NCBI GenBank assembly: GCA_025358885.1
Contig: JANYHW010000132.1
Location: forward strand, 1-64,000
Source: Cytophagales bacterium
GTDB lineage: Bacteria > Bacteroidota > Bacteroidia > Cytophagales > Cyclobacteriaceae
Direction: 5' to 3'
DNA: 64,000 nucleotides
A program made the translations under genes and the position numbers. Below the pieces are notes generated by a model that saw only the letters and a list, made by a program, of their open reading frames with translations, was not told where the DNA came from and did not search any database. Shown piece after piece: positions 20,748 to 31,146 of this stretch; within the stretch, counting starts at the first letter, position 1, and every line of letters starts with the position of its first letter.

Positions 20748-21458
20748 ATGAAGGGTCAACTTTTCCTTATTCCCACGCCCCTCGCTGAAGAGACCCACCA
20801 AAAAGTGATCGCTCCATCCGTGATAGATACAGTAAGAAATATCCGCCATTTCATATGTGAGAATTCTCGCACGGCCAGACGCTTTGTAAGCAGTTTGAAA
20901 GTCCATCCCTCCATCGAGGTGTTGACGTTTGATGTGCTCAACAAGGATTCAAAACCCGAATCATTGCCATTCCTTTTTGCGCCAATTCTTCAAGGTGAAG
21001 ACATGGCGCTCATGAGCGACGCCGGCTGTCCCGGGGTTGCCGACCCAGGCGCCCTCGCCGTAGCCTTTGCGCACGAGAATAATATCAAGGTAGTTCCCCT
21101 GGTCGGGCCATCATCATTATTGCTTGCCCTGATGGCCTCCGGGTTAAATGGTCAGCAATTTGCCTTTCATGGCTACCTGCCCATTGACACCCAGCAAGCC
21201 ATTGCCTCGATTAAACGACTGGAGCATGAATCAAGGGAAAAGAATCAAACACAGATTTTTATTGAAACACCGTATCGGAACAATGCACTAATGACTCACC
21301 TACTGCGATCCCTTCGGGGTGATACCCGTCTTTGTGTAGCCGTTAACCTTACTTCTCAGGAGGAGAGAATTGAAAGTAAAGATATTAGTCAATGGAATAA
21401 GCAGGCAATCCAATTTGACAAAGTTCCGGCCGTATTCCTTTTTCTGGCAAATTCGTGA
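20748..21458 (+). CDS. SAM-dependent methyltransferase, RsmI/tetrapyrrole methylase family
   Basis: GEDMALMSDAGCPGVADPGALAV...LVGPSSLLLALMASGLNGQ. Confidence 0.9.
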   Translation: MKGQLFLIPTPLAEETHQKVIAPSVIDTVRNIRHFICENSRTARRFVSSLKVHPSIEVLTFDVLNKDSKPESLPFLFAPILQGEDMALMSDAGCPGVADPGALAVAFAHENNIKVVPLVGPSSLLLALMASGLNGQQFAFHGYLPIDTQQAIASIKRLEHESREKNQTQIFIETPYRNNALMTHLLRSLRGDTRLCVAVNLTSQEERIESKDISQWNKQAIQFDKVPAVFLFLANS

Positions 21459-21484
21459 AGATGCGGGAAATACTTAAACCTCAT

Positions 21485-21492
21485 TATCTTTG
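21485..21492 (+). promoter_or_regulatory. -7 box TATCTTTG upstream of metK
   Basis: TATCTTTG 29 nt upstream of ATG. Confidence 0.4.
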
Positions 21493-21520
21493 CGGCCTTT
21501 AACCACAATCTGCATACCGA

Positions 21521-22777
21521 ATGGCATATTTATTCACGTCCGAATCCGTTTCCGAAGGTCATCCCGACAAAGTTGCTGACCAAATTTCTGATGCACTCAT
21601 TGACTATTTTCTGGCCTATGACCCAAATTCAAAAGTGGCCTGTGAGACGTTGGTCACTACCGGCCAGGTGGTACTCGCAGGTGAAGTAAAATCTGAAGCA
21701 TACCTGGATGTTCAGGATATTGCCAGGGAGGTGATACGTAAAATTGGCTATACCAAAAGTGAGTACATGTTCGAGGCAAACAGCTGCGGAATCTTCTCGG
21801 CGATCCACGAACAATCGGCTGATATTAACCAGGGGGTTGAACGTAAGAAGAAAGAAGACCAGGGTGCAGGCGACCAGGGGATGATGTTTGGATATGCCAC
21901 CAACGAAACAGATAACTATATGCCCTTGCCGTTGGAATTGGCCCACTTGCTGTTGAGGGAATTGTCGGCCATTCGCAAGGAGGGCAAGGTGATGACCTAT
22001 CTCCGCCCGGATGCCAAATCACAAGTGACCATTGAGTACAGCGATAATGGCAAACCCACCCGCATCGACACCATCGTCATCTCCACACAGCATGATGATT
22101 TCGACAAGGACGCCGCAATGCTTAAAGTCATTCGTGAAGACGTCATCAATGTGTTGATCCCACGCATAAAGAAAAAGTTGCCCAAACGCCTTCACAGCCT
22201 TTTTGGCTCCGACATTACCTATCATGTTAATCCCACTGGAAAATTTGTTATTGGTGGACCACATGGCGATACAGGTCTAACAGGAAGAAAAATTATTGTG
22301 GATACTTACGGAGGCAAGGGAGCCCATGGTGGTGGTGCGTTTTCCGGCAAAGATCCCTCAAAGGTTGACCGCTCGGCTGCCTACGCTACTCGCCACATTG
22401 CCAAGAACCTTGTCGCCGCGGGGGTGTGCGACGAAGTACTTGTACAAGTAGCCTATGCCATCGGCGTGGCACAGCCCGTTGGTTTGTATGTGAACACCTA
22501 TGGTACGGCAAAGGTCAAGATGACGGATGGTGCTATCTCAAAGACCATTTCTAAAATCTTTGATATGCGTCCCTATTTTATTGAAGAGCGCTTCCATTTG
22601 CGCACACCCATCTACTTCGAAACCGCCGCCTATGGCCACATGGGTCGTGAGCCTAAAGTGGTTGAAAAAATATTCAATAAAGGGACCAAGACTGAAAATA
22701 AAGTCAAGGTCGAATTATTCCCATGGGAAAAGCTCGACTATGTTGACCGGGTTAAAAAGGCATTCAAACTGGCCTAA
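21521..22777 (+). CDS. metK: S-adenosylmethionine synthase
   Basis: [59 protein letters not shown]. Confidence 0.98.
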   Translation: MAYLFTSESVSEGHPDKVADQISDALIDYFLAYDPNSKVACETLVTTGQVVLAGEVKSEAYLDVQDIAREVIRKIGYTKSEYMFEANSCGIFSAIHEQSADINQGVERKKKEDQGAGDQGMMFGYATNETDNYMPLPLELAHLLLRELSAIRKEGKVMTYLRPDAKSQVTIEYSDNGKPTRIDTIVISTQHDDFDKDAAMLKVIREDVINVLIPRIKKKLPKRLHSLFGSDITYHVNPTGKFVIGGPHGDTGLTGRKIIVDTYGGKGAHGGGAFSGKDPSKVDRSAAYATRHIAKNLVAAGVCDEVLVQVAYAIGVAQPVGLYVNTYGTAKVKMTDGAISKTISKIFDMRPYFIEERFHLRTPIYFETAAYGHMGREPKVVEKIFNKGTKTENKVKVELFPWEKLDYVDRVKKAFKLA

Positions 22778-22790
22778 CCTCAAATGAAAG

Positions 22791-22817
22791 GGCTCCGAAG
22801 ATTCGGGGCCTTTTTTT
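22791..22817. terminator. Intrinsic terminator between convergent metK and raiA/hpf
   Basis: GGCTCCGAA-ga-TTCGGGGCC then T7. Confidence 0.8.
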
Positions 22818-23118
22818 ATACTCTTCCGTTTTTTATCCGGGTCTTGAACTTCTTCAATTGATTCGTAAGGGCCTCAATGGCCATGTCGGCGGCCGCTTCA
22901 AATGAGCGGGCCTGTTCCTTGGCAAACAATTTTCTTCCCGGGACATTCAGTTTTATCTCCACAGTCTTATTTTCAATGCCTTCATTGTTGAGCTTGAGAA
23001 AAACCTCTCCATCCTCCAGGCGATCATAAAACGTATGAAGTTTGTCTACACGCTGCTCAATGAAATCAATCAACTTACGGTCCGCGTCAAAATGGATGGA
23101 ATGAACTTGTAATCTCAT
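22816..23118 (-). CDS. raiA: Ribosome hibernation promoting factor / RaiA family
   Basis: 100 aa; MRLQVHSIHFDADRKLIDFIEQRVDKL. Confidence 0.9.
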   Translation of the reverse strand: MRLQVHSIHFDADRKLIDFIEQRVDKLHTFYDRLEDGEVFLKLNNEGIENKTVEIKLNVPGRKLFAKEQARSFEAAADMAIEALTNQLKKFKTRIKNGRV

Positions 23119-23211
23119 AATGATGAAAATTTAAGTGAAACAATTGTACCTGCTGTGTTCTTATTGGATCATAATGCAATTCATCTTAATGGCTGAGCTC
23201 TGTTTGGTCTG

Positions 23212-24090
23212 TTACGCTTTTGGATGGGCCTGGTCGAAAACTTTCTTGAGTTTTTCCATGGAGTTATGGGTATAAACTTGAGTAGCCGCCAGGCTGCTGT
23301 GGCCTAACAGATCCTTTACCGCATTAATTTCGGCTCCTTTGTTTAATAAATGGGTGGCATAACTGTGGCGAAGCACGTGAGGGCTCCGTTTTTCAACAGA
23401 AGTAAAGTTTCCTAAATGTTTCTTCACAATCCGGTACACCAGCATGGGATAGCATTTCCCTCCCCTATCATTAACGATAAAACATCCATGGTCGTGTGCA
23501 TCAATCTCCTTATTCCTTGCCACTCGATATCCCTGAAGGATGGGTACCAATGAATCCGAGAACGGAATAACCCGCTCTTTGTTCCTTTTACCCAGCACCT
23601 TGATTGTCCGTTCTGATAGGTTGATCTGATTCTCTTTTAGGTTGATCAATTCCGAAAGGCGCATTCCAGTACCGTAAAGCAATTCCAGCGTCAATCGTTC
23701 TCTCCATCCCTCGTGTGTATCGTCGAAGGCCTGCTGGTCCAATACGCTGACCATTTCTTGCTCTTTGACAAAGTGGGGTAGTTTCTTCTTTGTTTTCAGA
23801 ACTTTGATTTTTGCCATCGGGTCTTTGGAGATCATTTCCCTGCGCATCAGGAACTTGTAATAGCTTCGCAGGCTAGCAATTTTTCTATTGATGGATAAAG
23901 GATCCAGCTGTTTCTCTGACAACTGGACTATCCAGGAGCGTATCATGCTATAGCTGGCAGAACCTGGAGTATCCTCAAAACTTGCTTTCAGGTATTCCTC
24001 AAACTGGGAGAGGTCGTTTTGATAAGAGAGGATGGTGTGCGGGCTAAACCTTTTTTCAAAACGGAGATAATTCAGGAAAGAATCAATCAT
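23212..24090 (-). CDS. Tyrosine recombinase XerC/XerD family
   Basis: ELLYGTGMRLSELINL...SPHVLRHSYATHLLNKGAEINAVKDLLGHSSLAATQVYTH. Confidence 0.93.
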   Translation of the reverse strand: MIDSFLNYLRFEKRFSPHTILSYQNDLSQFEEYLKASFEDTPGSASYSMIRSWIVQLSEKQLDPLSINRKIASLRSYYKFLMRREMISKDPMAKIKVLKTKKKLPHFVKEQEMVSVLDQQAFDDTHEGWRERLTLELLYGTGMRLSELINLKENQINLSERTIKVLGKRNKERVIPFSDSLVPILQGYRVARNKEIDAHDHGCFIVNDRGGKCYPMLVYRIVKKHLGNFTSVEKRSPHVLRHSYATHLLNKGAEINAVKDLLGHSSLAATQVYTHNSMEKLKKVFDQAHPKA

Positions 24091-24124
24091 GCTGACTGCA
24101 CCATCCGGGCGACTGTAGAAATGT

Positions 24125-24161
24125 AAAAAAAAAATCCCCTCGGGAAAAGAACCCGGGGGGA
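24125..24161 (-). terminator. Intrinsic terminator downstream of rpsU
   Basis: Minus strand TCCCCCCGGG...TCCCGAGGGGA followed by T10. Confidence 0.8.
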
Positions 24162-24187
24162 TATGTTGACAAAATGTCTATTTATTG

Positions 24188-24382
24188 TTAATAATTCTCT
24201 TGTACGTATTGCTTTTGACGATACACTGCTTTCAAAACCTGGCCGCGCCTGCGCACCGAAGGTTTTTCAAATGAAGTGCGCGCACGTAGCTCTCTTAAAA
24301 CGCCCGTTTTTTCAAACTTCTTTTTGAAGCGCTTAAGGGCCTTGTCAATCGACTCGTTTTCCTTGATGTTGATAATCAGCAT
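24188..24382 (-). CDS. rpsU: 30S ribosomal protein bS21
   Basis: MLIINIKENESIDKALKRFKKKFEKTGVLRELRARTSFEKPSVRRR. Confidence 0.97.
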   Translation of the reverse strand: MLIINIKENESIDKALKRFKKKFEKTGVLRELRARTSFEKPSVRRRGQVLKAVYRQKQYVQENY

Positions 24383-24401
24383 AATTGGACTATTAGGGCC
24401 G

Positions 24402-24409
24402 CAAATATA
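24402..24409 (-). promoter_or_regulatory. rpsU -7 box TATATTTG
   Basis: Minus TATATTTG, with TTTG about 21 nt upstream; about 20 nt from ATG. Confidence 0.5.
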
Positions 24410-24436
24410 GGGTAAAGGGGGTCAAATTTGCAAAAA

Positions 24437-25606
24437 TCACTTTAAAATAGACCTCGAAATAACCAATTTCTGGATTTCAGAGGTTCCCTCGCCGATAGTA
24501 CACAGTTTGGCGTCCCGGTAATACTTTTCTGCCGGAAAGTCCTTAGTGTACCCATAACCACCAAATATCTGGACTCCTTCATTGGCCACATCTACAGCCA
24601 CCTCAGAAGCAAAAAGTTTTGCCATAGCTGATTCTTTGTTAACACTTTTCCCAAGATTCTTCAACTCGGCCGCCCGGTAGGTAAGCAGACGTGCCGCTTC
24701 AATCTTGGTGGCCATATCTGCCAGCTTGAAAGAAATGCCCTGAAAAGTAGAAATAGGTTTGTTGAACTGATGGCGTTCTTTTGAATAATGAAGGGCTGCA
24801 TCAAAGGCACCTTGTGCTATCCCAAGACTTAGAGCAGCAATGGAAATTCGGCCACCATCCAGAACCTTTAGTGATTGGATGAAACCATCCCCCACCTGCC
24901 CCATCATTTGGCTTTTGTGGACTTTGCAATCCGAAAAAATGAGTTCAGCTGTTTCAGAGGCCCTCATCCCTAATTTGTTCTCTTTTCTTCCGGAAGTAAA
25001 TCCGGGTGTCCCTTTTTCAATAATAAAGGAGGACATACCATGAGAATCACCTGCTTCCCCCGTACGCACGATAACGACAATAACATCTCCGCTTTTCCCG
25101 TGTGTAATGAAGTTCTTTGTGCCGTTGAGAATGTAGTGGTCGCCTTCTTTCCTGGCTACCGTCCTCATGTTGCCTGCATCCGATCCAGTATTTGGCTCCG
25201 TAAGTCCCCAGGCACCTATCCATTCTCCGGTCGCCAATTTTGGAAGGTATCTCTGTTTTTGTTCTTCGGTCGCGAACTGCAAAATATGATTGGTACACAG
25301 AGAATTGTGTGCCGCCATGGACAAGCCAATTGAGCCATCTATGCGTGAAATTTCTACAATGGCAGTGACGTACTCCATGTATCCCAATCCCGCACCTCCG
25401 TATTCAGCCGGCACAAGCACTCCCATCAGCCCTAGCTTTCCCATTCTGCGAAAAACCTCAATAGGAAACTCCTGGGACTCATCCCATTTCATCATGTCTG
25501 GTCGAATGAATTTCTCGCCAAAATCTTTCACCATTTGCGCCACCATCGCCTGTCCCTCCGACTGCTCAAAATCTAACATGGAAGGACTCTCAGTCATCAA
25601 TTGCAT
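24437..25606 (-). CDS. Acyl-CoA dehydrogenase
   Basis: GAWGLTEPNTGSDAGNMRT; QIFGGYGYTKDFPAEKYYRDAKL. Confidence 0.96.
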   Translation of the reverse strand: MQLMTESPSMLDFEQSEGQAMVAQMVKDFGEKFIRPDMMKWDESQEFPIEVFRRMGKLGLMGVLVPAEYGGAGLGYMEYVTAIVEISRIDGSIGLSMAAHNSLCTNHILQFATEEQKQRYLPKLATGEWIGAWGLTEPNTGSDAGNMRTVARKEGDHYILNGTKNFITHGKSGDVIVVIVRTGEAGDSHGMSSFIIEKGTPGFTSGRKENKLGMRASETAELIFSDCKVHKSQMMGQVGDGFIQSLKVLDGGRISIAALSLGIAQGAFDAALHYSKERHQFNKPISTFQGISFKLADMATKIEAARLLTYRAAELKNLGKSVNKESAMAKLFASEVAVDVANEGVQIFGGYGYTKDFPAEKYYRDAKLCTIGEGTSEIQKLVISRSILK

Positions 25607-25628
25607 AGAACTTGTTTTTTTTGGATTT

Positions 25629-25660
25629 CAAAAGTACAGGAACTTCCAACCTAAACCAAA
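25629..25660 (-). promoter_or_regulatory. Acyl-CoA dehydrogenase promoter (TTTG-N20-TACTTTTG)
   Basis: Minus -7 box TACTTTTG 25629-25636; TTTG 25657-25660. Confidence 0.5.
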
Positions 25661-25674
25661 CGAGTGTTCGTTTG
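25657..25674. promoter_or_regulatory. TetR-operator-like palindrome
   Basis: CAAACGA-gtgt-TCGTTTG, perfect 7-bp arms, extended by a gapped AAACC/GGTTT dyad. Confidence 0.55.
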
Positions 25675-25747
25675 TGGTTTATTTGATTCGGGAATACGCG
25701 AAAGAGCCCCTGAAATGGTATTTTTGACCCTCTTTAACCGGCAAAAG

Positions 25748-27058
25748 ATGAAAATAGCAGTAATTGGAACAGGGTACGTTGGATTAGTAACTGGGACTTG
25801 CTTTGCAGAAACAGGTAATACCGTGATTTGCGTCGACATTGACGAGGCAAAGATTGCCAACTTATCAGCTGGAAAAATTACTATTTATGAGCCTGGCCTT
25901 GATCTGCTTTTCGAAAGAAACATCGAACAAGGACGCTTGTCATTCACAACCAATTTGAAGGAGGGGATAAAAGACGCGCAAATAATTTTTCTTGCCCTGC
26001 CAACTCCTCCAGTGGAGGATGGATCGGCAGATCTGAAATATGTCCTTGGGGTGGCAGAGGAGTTGGGAGGGCTGCTCGATAAATACACTGTGATCGTTGA
26101 TAAAAGTACTGTGCCTGTAGGGACCGCGGAAAAAGTTACCGCTAGAATAAAGGCGACAGCAAAGGTAGAGTTTGATGTAGTTTCCAATCCAGAATTTCTT
26201 CGGGAAGGTGTCGCCGTGGAGGATTTTATGAAACCTGATCGGGTCGTTATCGGAACCTCCTCGGAACGGGCATCACGAATAATGAATAGTCTGTATGCCC
26301 CTTTTGTACGGCAAGGGAATCCAATAATCTTCATGGATGAGCGCTCAGCAGAATTGACCAAATATGCCGCCAATGCATTTCTTGCGACGAAGATTACTTT
26401 CATGAATGAGATCGCTAACCTGTGCGAGAAATTGGGTGCAGATGTTGATTCGGTGCGCAGAGGTGTCGGCACTGACAGCAGAATTGGAAAAAGATTCTTG
26501 TTCCCTGGAATTGGATATGGTGGCAGCTGCTTTCCAAAGGATGTTCTGGCACTGGCAAAGGCATCAGAAGAAAGCCAGTATGATTTCAAGATCCTTAAGT
26601 CTGTTATGGAAGTAAATGCCATCCAAAAAGCAAGACTGATCTCTCAGATGAAGAAGCACTTTGGAAACCTGAAGGGAAAAGTCATATCCTTCTGGGGCCT
26701 TTCATTCAAACCGCACACCGATGACATTCGCGAAGCCCCTGCATTGCAAAATATTGAGGCCCTGTTGGCGGCGGGCGCTGTGATTAGAGCACACGATCCT
26801 GAAGCCATGGACAATGTAAAAAAAGTGTTTGGCCAAAGAATCTCGTACCATGTAACTCCCTATGAGGCGGCAACAGGTGCAGACGCCATTTTCATAGCCA
26901 CTGAATGGCCGGAGTTCCGCGCACCGGATTTTGCTAAATTATCAACATTGATGAAAAGCAAGATTATTTTCGACGGACGAAACCTCTATGAACTCCGCGA
27001 CATGAAAGAACAGGGATTCACCTACATCAGCATCGGAAGACAAACCATACATGCCTAA
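25748..27058 (+). CDS. UDP-glucose 6-dehydrogenase
   Basis: [36 protein letters not shown]. Start at 25748 preferred over 25664. Confidence 0.95.
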   Translation: MKIAVIGTGYVGLVTGTCFAETGNTVICVDIDEAKIANLSAGKITIYEPGLDLLFERNIEQGRLSFTTNLKEGIKDAQIIFLALPTPPVEDGSADLKYVLGVAEELGGLLDKYTVIVDKSTVPVGTAEKVTARIKATAKVEFDVVSNPEFLREGVAVEDFMKPDRVVIGTSSERASRIMNSLYAPFVRQGNPIIFMDERSAELTKYAANAFLATKITFMNEIANLCEKLGADVDSVRRGVGTDSRIGKRFLFPGIGYGGSCFPKDVLALAKASEESQYDFKILKSVMEVNAIQKARLISQMKKHFGNLKGKVISFWGLSFKPHTDDIREAPALQNIEALLAAGAVIRAHDPEAMDNVKKVFGQRISYHVTPYEAATGADAIFIATEWPEFRAPDFAKLSTLMKSKIIFDGRNLYELRDMKEQGFTYISIGRQTIHA

Positions 27059-28040
27059 ACCCAGAATCCTTATCACCGGCGGTGCCGGATTCCTCGGCTC
27101 TCATTTGTGCGACCGCTTTATCAAAGAAGGGTTGCATGTTATCGCCATGGATAACCTGATCACAGGCGAACTGAAGAATATTCAGCACCTCTTCCATCTC
27201 GAAGACTTTGAGTTCTATCATCATGATGTTTCAAGATTTGTACATGTACCGGGTGAGCTTCAATACATTCTTCACTTTGCATCACCTGCAAGTCCTATTG
27301 ACTATCTCAAAATTCCCATTCAGACACTCAAAGTGAGCTCATTGGGGACACACAACCTACTTGGCCTGGCTCGTTCCAAGAAAGCCAGGATTCTGGTGGC
27401 CTCCACCTCTGAAGTATATGGCGATCCTCATGTCCACCCTCAACCTGAGGAGTATTACGGCAATGTGAACCCCATTGGCCCTAGGGGAGTATATGATGAA
27501 GCCAAGAGGTTTCAGGAAGCCATCACGATGGCCTATCACACCTATCACGGACTGGAAACACGGATAGTCAGAATATTTAATACGTACGGGCCGCGTATGC
27601 GACTCAACGATGGCCGCGTTCTCCCAGCATTCATTGGTCAAGCTTTGCGTGGCGAGGACCTCACGGTATTTGGAGATGGAGCTCAAACACGCTCTTTCTG
27701 CTACGTTGACGACCTTATCGAAGGCATTTATAGACTGTTGATGTCCGACTATGCCTTGCCAGTGAATATTGGAAACCCGGATGAGATAACAATTTTGGAC
27801 TTCGCGAATGAAGTTATCAAACTCACCGCCACCAGGCAAAAAATAATCTATAAACCATTCCCTAAGGATGATCCTAAACAACGTCAACCCGATATCACCA
27901 AGGCCAGAAAGATTCTGGGATGGGAGCCAAAAGTATCGCGTTCGGAAGGTCTAAAGATTACTTATGCCTACTTCAAGACACTCACTCACGAGGAATTGCA
28001 TCAACGAGACCATAAGAATTTCGATGCCTACACAAGATGA
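27051..28040 (+). CDS. UDP-glucuronate decarboxylase-type NAD-dependent epimerase/dehydratase (SDR)
   Basis: [46 protein letters not shown]. Confidence 0.93.
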   Translation: MPKPRILITGGAGFLGSHLCDRFIKEGLHVIAMDNLITGELKNIQHLFHLEDFEFYHHDVSRFVHVPGELQYILHFASPASPIDYLKIPIQTLKVSSLGTHNLLGLARSKKARILVASTSEVYGDPHVHPQPEEYYGNVNPIGPRGVYDEAKRFQEAITMAYHTYHGLETRIVRIFNTYGPRMRLNDGRVLPAFIGQALRGEDLTVFGDGAQTRSFCYVDDLIEGIYRLLMSDYALPVNIGNPDEITILDFANEVIKLTATRQKIIYKPFPKDDPKQRQPDITKARKILGWEPKVSRSEGLKITYAYFKTLTHEELHQRDHKNFDAYTR

Positions 28041-29092
28041 ATAAGAAGATATTAATTACGGGTGGAGCAGGGTTTATCGGTTCGCATGTTATCCGCCTTT
28101 TTGTCAAGCAGTACCCCGAATACTCCCTGGTCAACCTGGACAAGTTGACGTATGCCGGCAATCTTGAAAATCTCCACGATGTTGAAAATGAGAGTAATTA
28201 CAGGTTTGTTAAAGGAGACATCGTGGACTATGAATCCATGAAAGATCTTTTCCTAAAGGAAAACTTTGATGGTGTTATTCACCTTGCTGCAGAATCACAC
28301 GTTGACCGGTCATTGGAAAACCCGGCTGCATTTGCCATTACCAATGTGGTAGGAACTTTGAATCTGCTTCAGGCCGCTAAAATTGCCTGGAGGGGGCAAT
28401 TTGATAAGAAACTATTCTATCATATCTCGACAGATGAAGTCTATGGATCTCTTGAGCATGGTGGGTATTTTACAGAAGAGACACCGGTAGACCCTCGTTC
28501 CCCCTATTCAGCGTCTAAAACAGGAAGCGACCATTTTGTAAAAGCCTTCCACAGCAGTTTTGGTCTGCCCGTGATTATCAGCCGCTGCTCCAACAACTAT
28601 GGCCCCAATCATTTCCCGGAGAAACTTATTCCGCTGATGATTCATAATATCCTGAATCAAAAGCCACTTCCTGTATATGGCAAAGGCGAGAATGTACGCG
28701 ACTGGCTATACGTTGAAGATCACGCCCGAGCCATTGATGTTATCTTTCATAAAGGGAAAGCGGGGGAAGTCTATAATATTGGAGGCAACAATGAATGGAA
28801 AAATATTGACCTGGTCATGTTACTTTGTTCGGTCATGGACCAAAAGCTGAACCGCGCACCCGGAACTTCAGCAAAGCTCATTAACTATGTGACCGATCGC
28901 CAGGGACATGATCTTCGCTATGCCATCGACTCATCCAAACTGCAGACACAACTTGGATGGCGGCCCTCCATTGATTTCCCAGCGGGGCTTGAGAAAACCG
29001 TTGATTGGTATCTCAACAACCGCGAATGGCTCGAACATGTAACATCAGGGGCATACCGGGATTACTATGCGGGGATGTACCATAATCGCTAG
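28037..29092 (+). CDS. rfbB: dTDP-glucose 4,6-dehydratase
   Basis: [49 protein letters not shown]. Confidence 0.96.
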   Translation: MNKKILITGGAGFIGSHVIRLFVKQYPEYSLVNLDKLTYAGNLENLHDVENESNYRFVKGDIVDYESMKDLFLKENFDGVIHLAAESHVDRSLENPAAFAITNVVGTLNLLQAAKIAWRGQFDKKLFYHISTDEVYGSLEHGGYFTEETPVDPRSPYSASKTGSDHFVKAFHSSFGLPVIISRCSNNYGPNHFPEKLIPLMIHNILNQKPLPVYGKGENVRDWLYVEDHARAIDVIFHKGKAGEVYNIGGNNEWKNIDLVMLLCSVMDQKLNRAPGTSAKLINYVTDRQGHDLRYAIDSSKLQTQLGWRPSIDFPAGLEKTVDWYLNNREWLEHVTSGAYRDYYAGMYHNR

Positions 29093-29155
29093 TGAAAAGA
29101 AATTGGTGGACGTTGGCCTGTATGACTAACCTACCATCAACATAAATGTAGACTC

Positions 29156-30019
29156 ATGAAAGGAATCATTCTCGCCGGAGGTTCGGGCACCCGATTGCAT
29201 CCACTCACGCTGGTGTTGAGCAAGCAACTTATGCCCTTGTATGATAAGCCGATGATCTATTATCCCTTGTCGGTCCTGATGATGGCTGGCATCCGTGAAA
29301 TTCTGATCATCTCCACACCCCTTGATTTGCCACTTTTCAAAAGACTGCTGGGCGATGGAAAACAATTGGGTTGCGAGTTTTCCTATGCTGAACAGCCTCG
29401 TCCGGACGGGCTTGCTCAGGCATTTGTTATCGGAGAAAAATTTATTGGAAATGACAATGTAGCCCTGGTCTTAGGCGACAACGTATTTTATGGATCTGGC
29501 CTGATCGAACTCCTTCAGGACAACACCCATCCGGATGGAGGTGTAGTTTTTGCATACCATGTGCAGGACCCGGAGCGTTATGGTGTGATCGAATTTGATA
29601 AGGATCAGAAAGCAATCTCCATTGAAGAGAAACCAAAGAATCCCAAATCCAATTTCGCTGTTCCGGGATTATATTTTTACGACAACGAGGTGGTGGCAAT
29701 TGCCAAGTCGCTGAAGCCAAGTCTGAGAGGAGAACTCGAAATTACCGATGTGAATAATGTGTATTTGAAAAAGGGAAAACTTCAAGTGGGGATCATGAGC
29801 CGGGGAACAGCCTGGCTGGATACCGGCACTTTTGATTCTCTCATGCAAGCAGGAAACTTTATTCAGGTGATTGAGCAACGTCAAGGGCTCAAGATTGGCT
29901 GCATCGAGGAGGTTGCCTACCGTTTGAAGTTCATATCGAAAGAGCAATTATTAAAACTTGCCAAGCCGCTCGAAAAAAGTGGGTATGGAATTTATCTTGA
30001 GCGACTTGTCGAAGAGTAG
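29156..30019 (+). CDS. rfbA: Glucose-1-phosphate thymidylyltransferase
   Basis: [42 protein letters not shown]. Confidence 0.97.
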   Translation: MKGIILAGGSGTRLHPLTLVLSKQLMPLYDKPMIYYPLSVLMMAGIREILIISTPLDLPLFKRLLGDGKQLGCEFSYAEQPRPDGLAQAFVIGEKFIGNDNVALVLGDNVFYGSGLIELLQDNTHPDGGVVFAYHVQDPERYGVIEFDKDQKAISIEEKPKNPKSNFAVPGLYFYDNEVVAIAKSLKPSLRGELEITDVNNVYLKKGKLQVGIMSRGTAWLDTGTFDSLMQAGNFIQVIEQRQGLKIGCIEEVAYRLKFISKEQLLKLAKPLEKSGYGIYLERLVEE

Positions 30020-31042
30020 TTATTCTTCGAAGTACACAACATTCAACAGGACATTTCCCACCATGCCTAATGTTTCTTTGCTTATAAGTGTCATGGCATC
30101 CTTTCGGGTGTGGTGGAAATCACCAAAATATCCCAACACCGGATCAAAATGAACGATGTCGATCATGGGTATTTTGCCGATTACATTTACATAAACGTGG
30201 TCATCCGTGATGGCGCTCTCCTTCTGCCTGACAAAGGTGGAAGAGTAGCCTAACCTTGAGGCTGTACCCCAAACCTTGTCCACAATTCTTGGCGCATACT
30301 CCAGGGAGTAGCCCTCCTGGAAGAAATGTGCGTCTTGAGCCCCTACCATGTCGACCAAAATGCCATAATATGCACTGTAGTTGGTCCTGTGCTTATTCTT
30401 AGACCAATGTTGAGACCCTAGACACCACCAGGAATTCAATCCTGAGGGTAGAGGAATCTTGTTCTCGGTCTTGTCTTTCTCGCCCCAATCCTCCCCATCA
30501 AATAAAATGATATCAACCCCAACATCCGGAGCCGCATTATTTTTCAGCACCCGGGCTACTTCCAGCAGAACGCTGACTCCACTCGCTCCGTCATTGGCAC
30601 CATCAAATTTACCCTCTGGAGTCTGGGCATCCTTGTCGGCAAATGGTCGGGTATCCCAGTGGGCTGCCAGCAAGATTCTCTTTTGTTTTTCAGGATAATA
30701 AGCTGCAATAATATTGCTCAGTTTGAGCCGATACCCATCAAAAGAAGTTGCTTCAAATTGCTGAACGGTCACCGAAGCACCGTATTTCTTTAGTTTGGAT
30801 ATCAGATAATCACCGGCGACATCATGCGAGTGGGTATTGGGAACCCTGGGCCCGAAGGCTACCTGCGATTCAGTAAACAAATAGGCGGAGTCGCTATTAA
30901 AAAGGGGGACCTTTACAATCCTGGCTGGGGTTTCTTCAGGTGGTTTTCCTTTTTTTCCGCCACAGGAAATTAAAAAACCCGTGAGAAGCAAGGCCGGCAC
31001 ATACCGAAAGATGGATGAAAGGTTCAAGGGCATAACAGCCAA
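30020..31042 (-). CDS. M28 family metallopeptidase / glutaminyl-cyclase-like lipoprotein
   Basis: HWDTRPFADKD...GANDGASGVSVLLEVARVL...LFDGEDWG; lipobox FLISCGG. Confidence 0.88.
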   Translation of the reverse strand: MAVMPLNLSSIFRYVPALLLTGFLISCGGKKGKPPEETPARIVKVPLFNSDSAYLFTESQVAFGPRVPNTHSHDVAGDYLISKLKKYGASVTVQQFEATSFDGYRLKLSNIIAAYYPEKQKRILLAAHWDTRPFADKDAQTPEGKFDGANDGASGVSVLLEVARVLKNNAAPDVGVDIILFDGEDWGEKDKTENKIPLPSGLNSWWCLGSQHWSKNKHRTNYSAYYGILVDMVGAQDAHFFQEGYSLEYAPRIVDKVWGTASRLGYSSTFVRQKESAITDDHVYVNVIGKIPMIDIVHFDPVLGYFGDFHHTRKDAMTLISKETLGMVGNVLLNVVYFEE

Positions 31043-31054
31043 AGAACATTATAA

Positions 31055-31085
31055 TTTGCGATAAAATAAAAAAGGCTTACCTTTG
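31055..31085 (+). promoter_or_regulatory. Promoter of rimP-nusA-infB (TTTG-N19-TACCTTTG)
   Basis: TTTG 31055-31058; TACCTTTG 31078-31085. Confidence 0.65.
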
Positions 31086-31108
31086 TATCACTTCAAACGA
31101 ACAGCAAC

Positions 31109-31138
31109 AGAGGGGACCCAAAAGTCCCCTCTTTGTTT
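31109..31138 (+). promoter_or_regulatory. Terminator-like leader hairpin upstream of rimP
   Basis: AGAGGGGAC-ccaaaa-GTCCCCTCT then TTGTTT, between promoter and the ATG at 31147. Confidence 0.7.
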
Positions 31139-31146
31139 ATCGGAAA

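Noticed and set aside
23212-24090. Tyrosine recombinase as a mobile-element integrase
   Set aside because: Sits in the conserved Bacteroidetes raiA-xer-rpsU neighbourhood with no att-like repeats or cargo; housekeeping Xer is more likely.
25885-26622. 245-aa minus ORF inside ugd
   Set aside because: Fully antisense to a confidently identified gene, with Ser/Arg-rich sequence typical of shadow ORFs.
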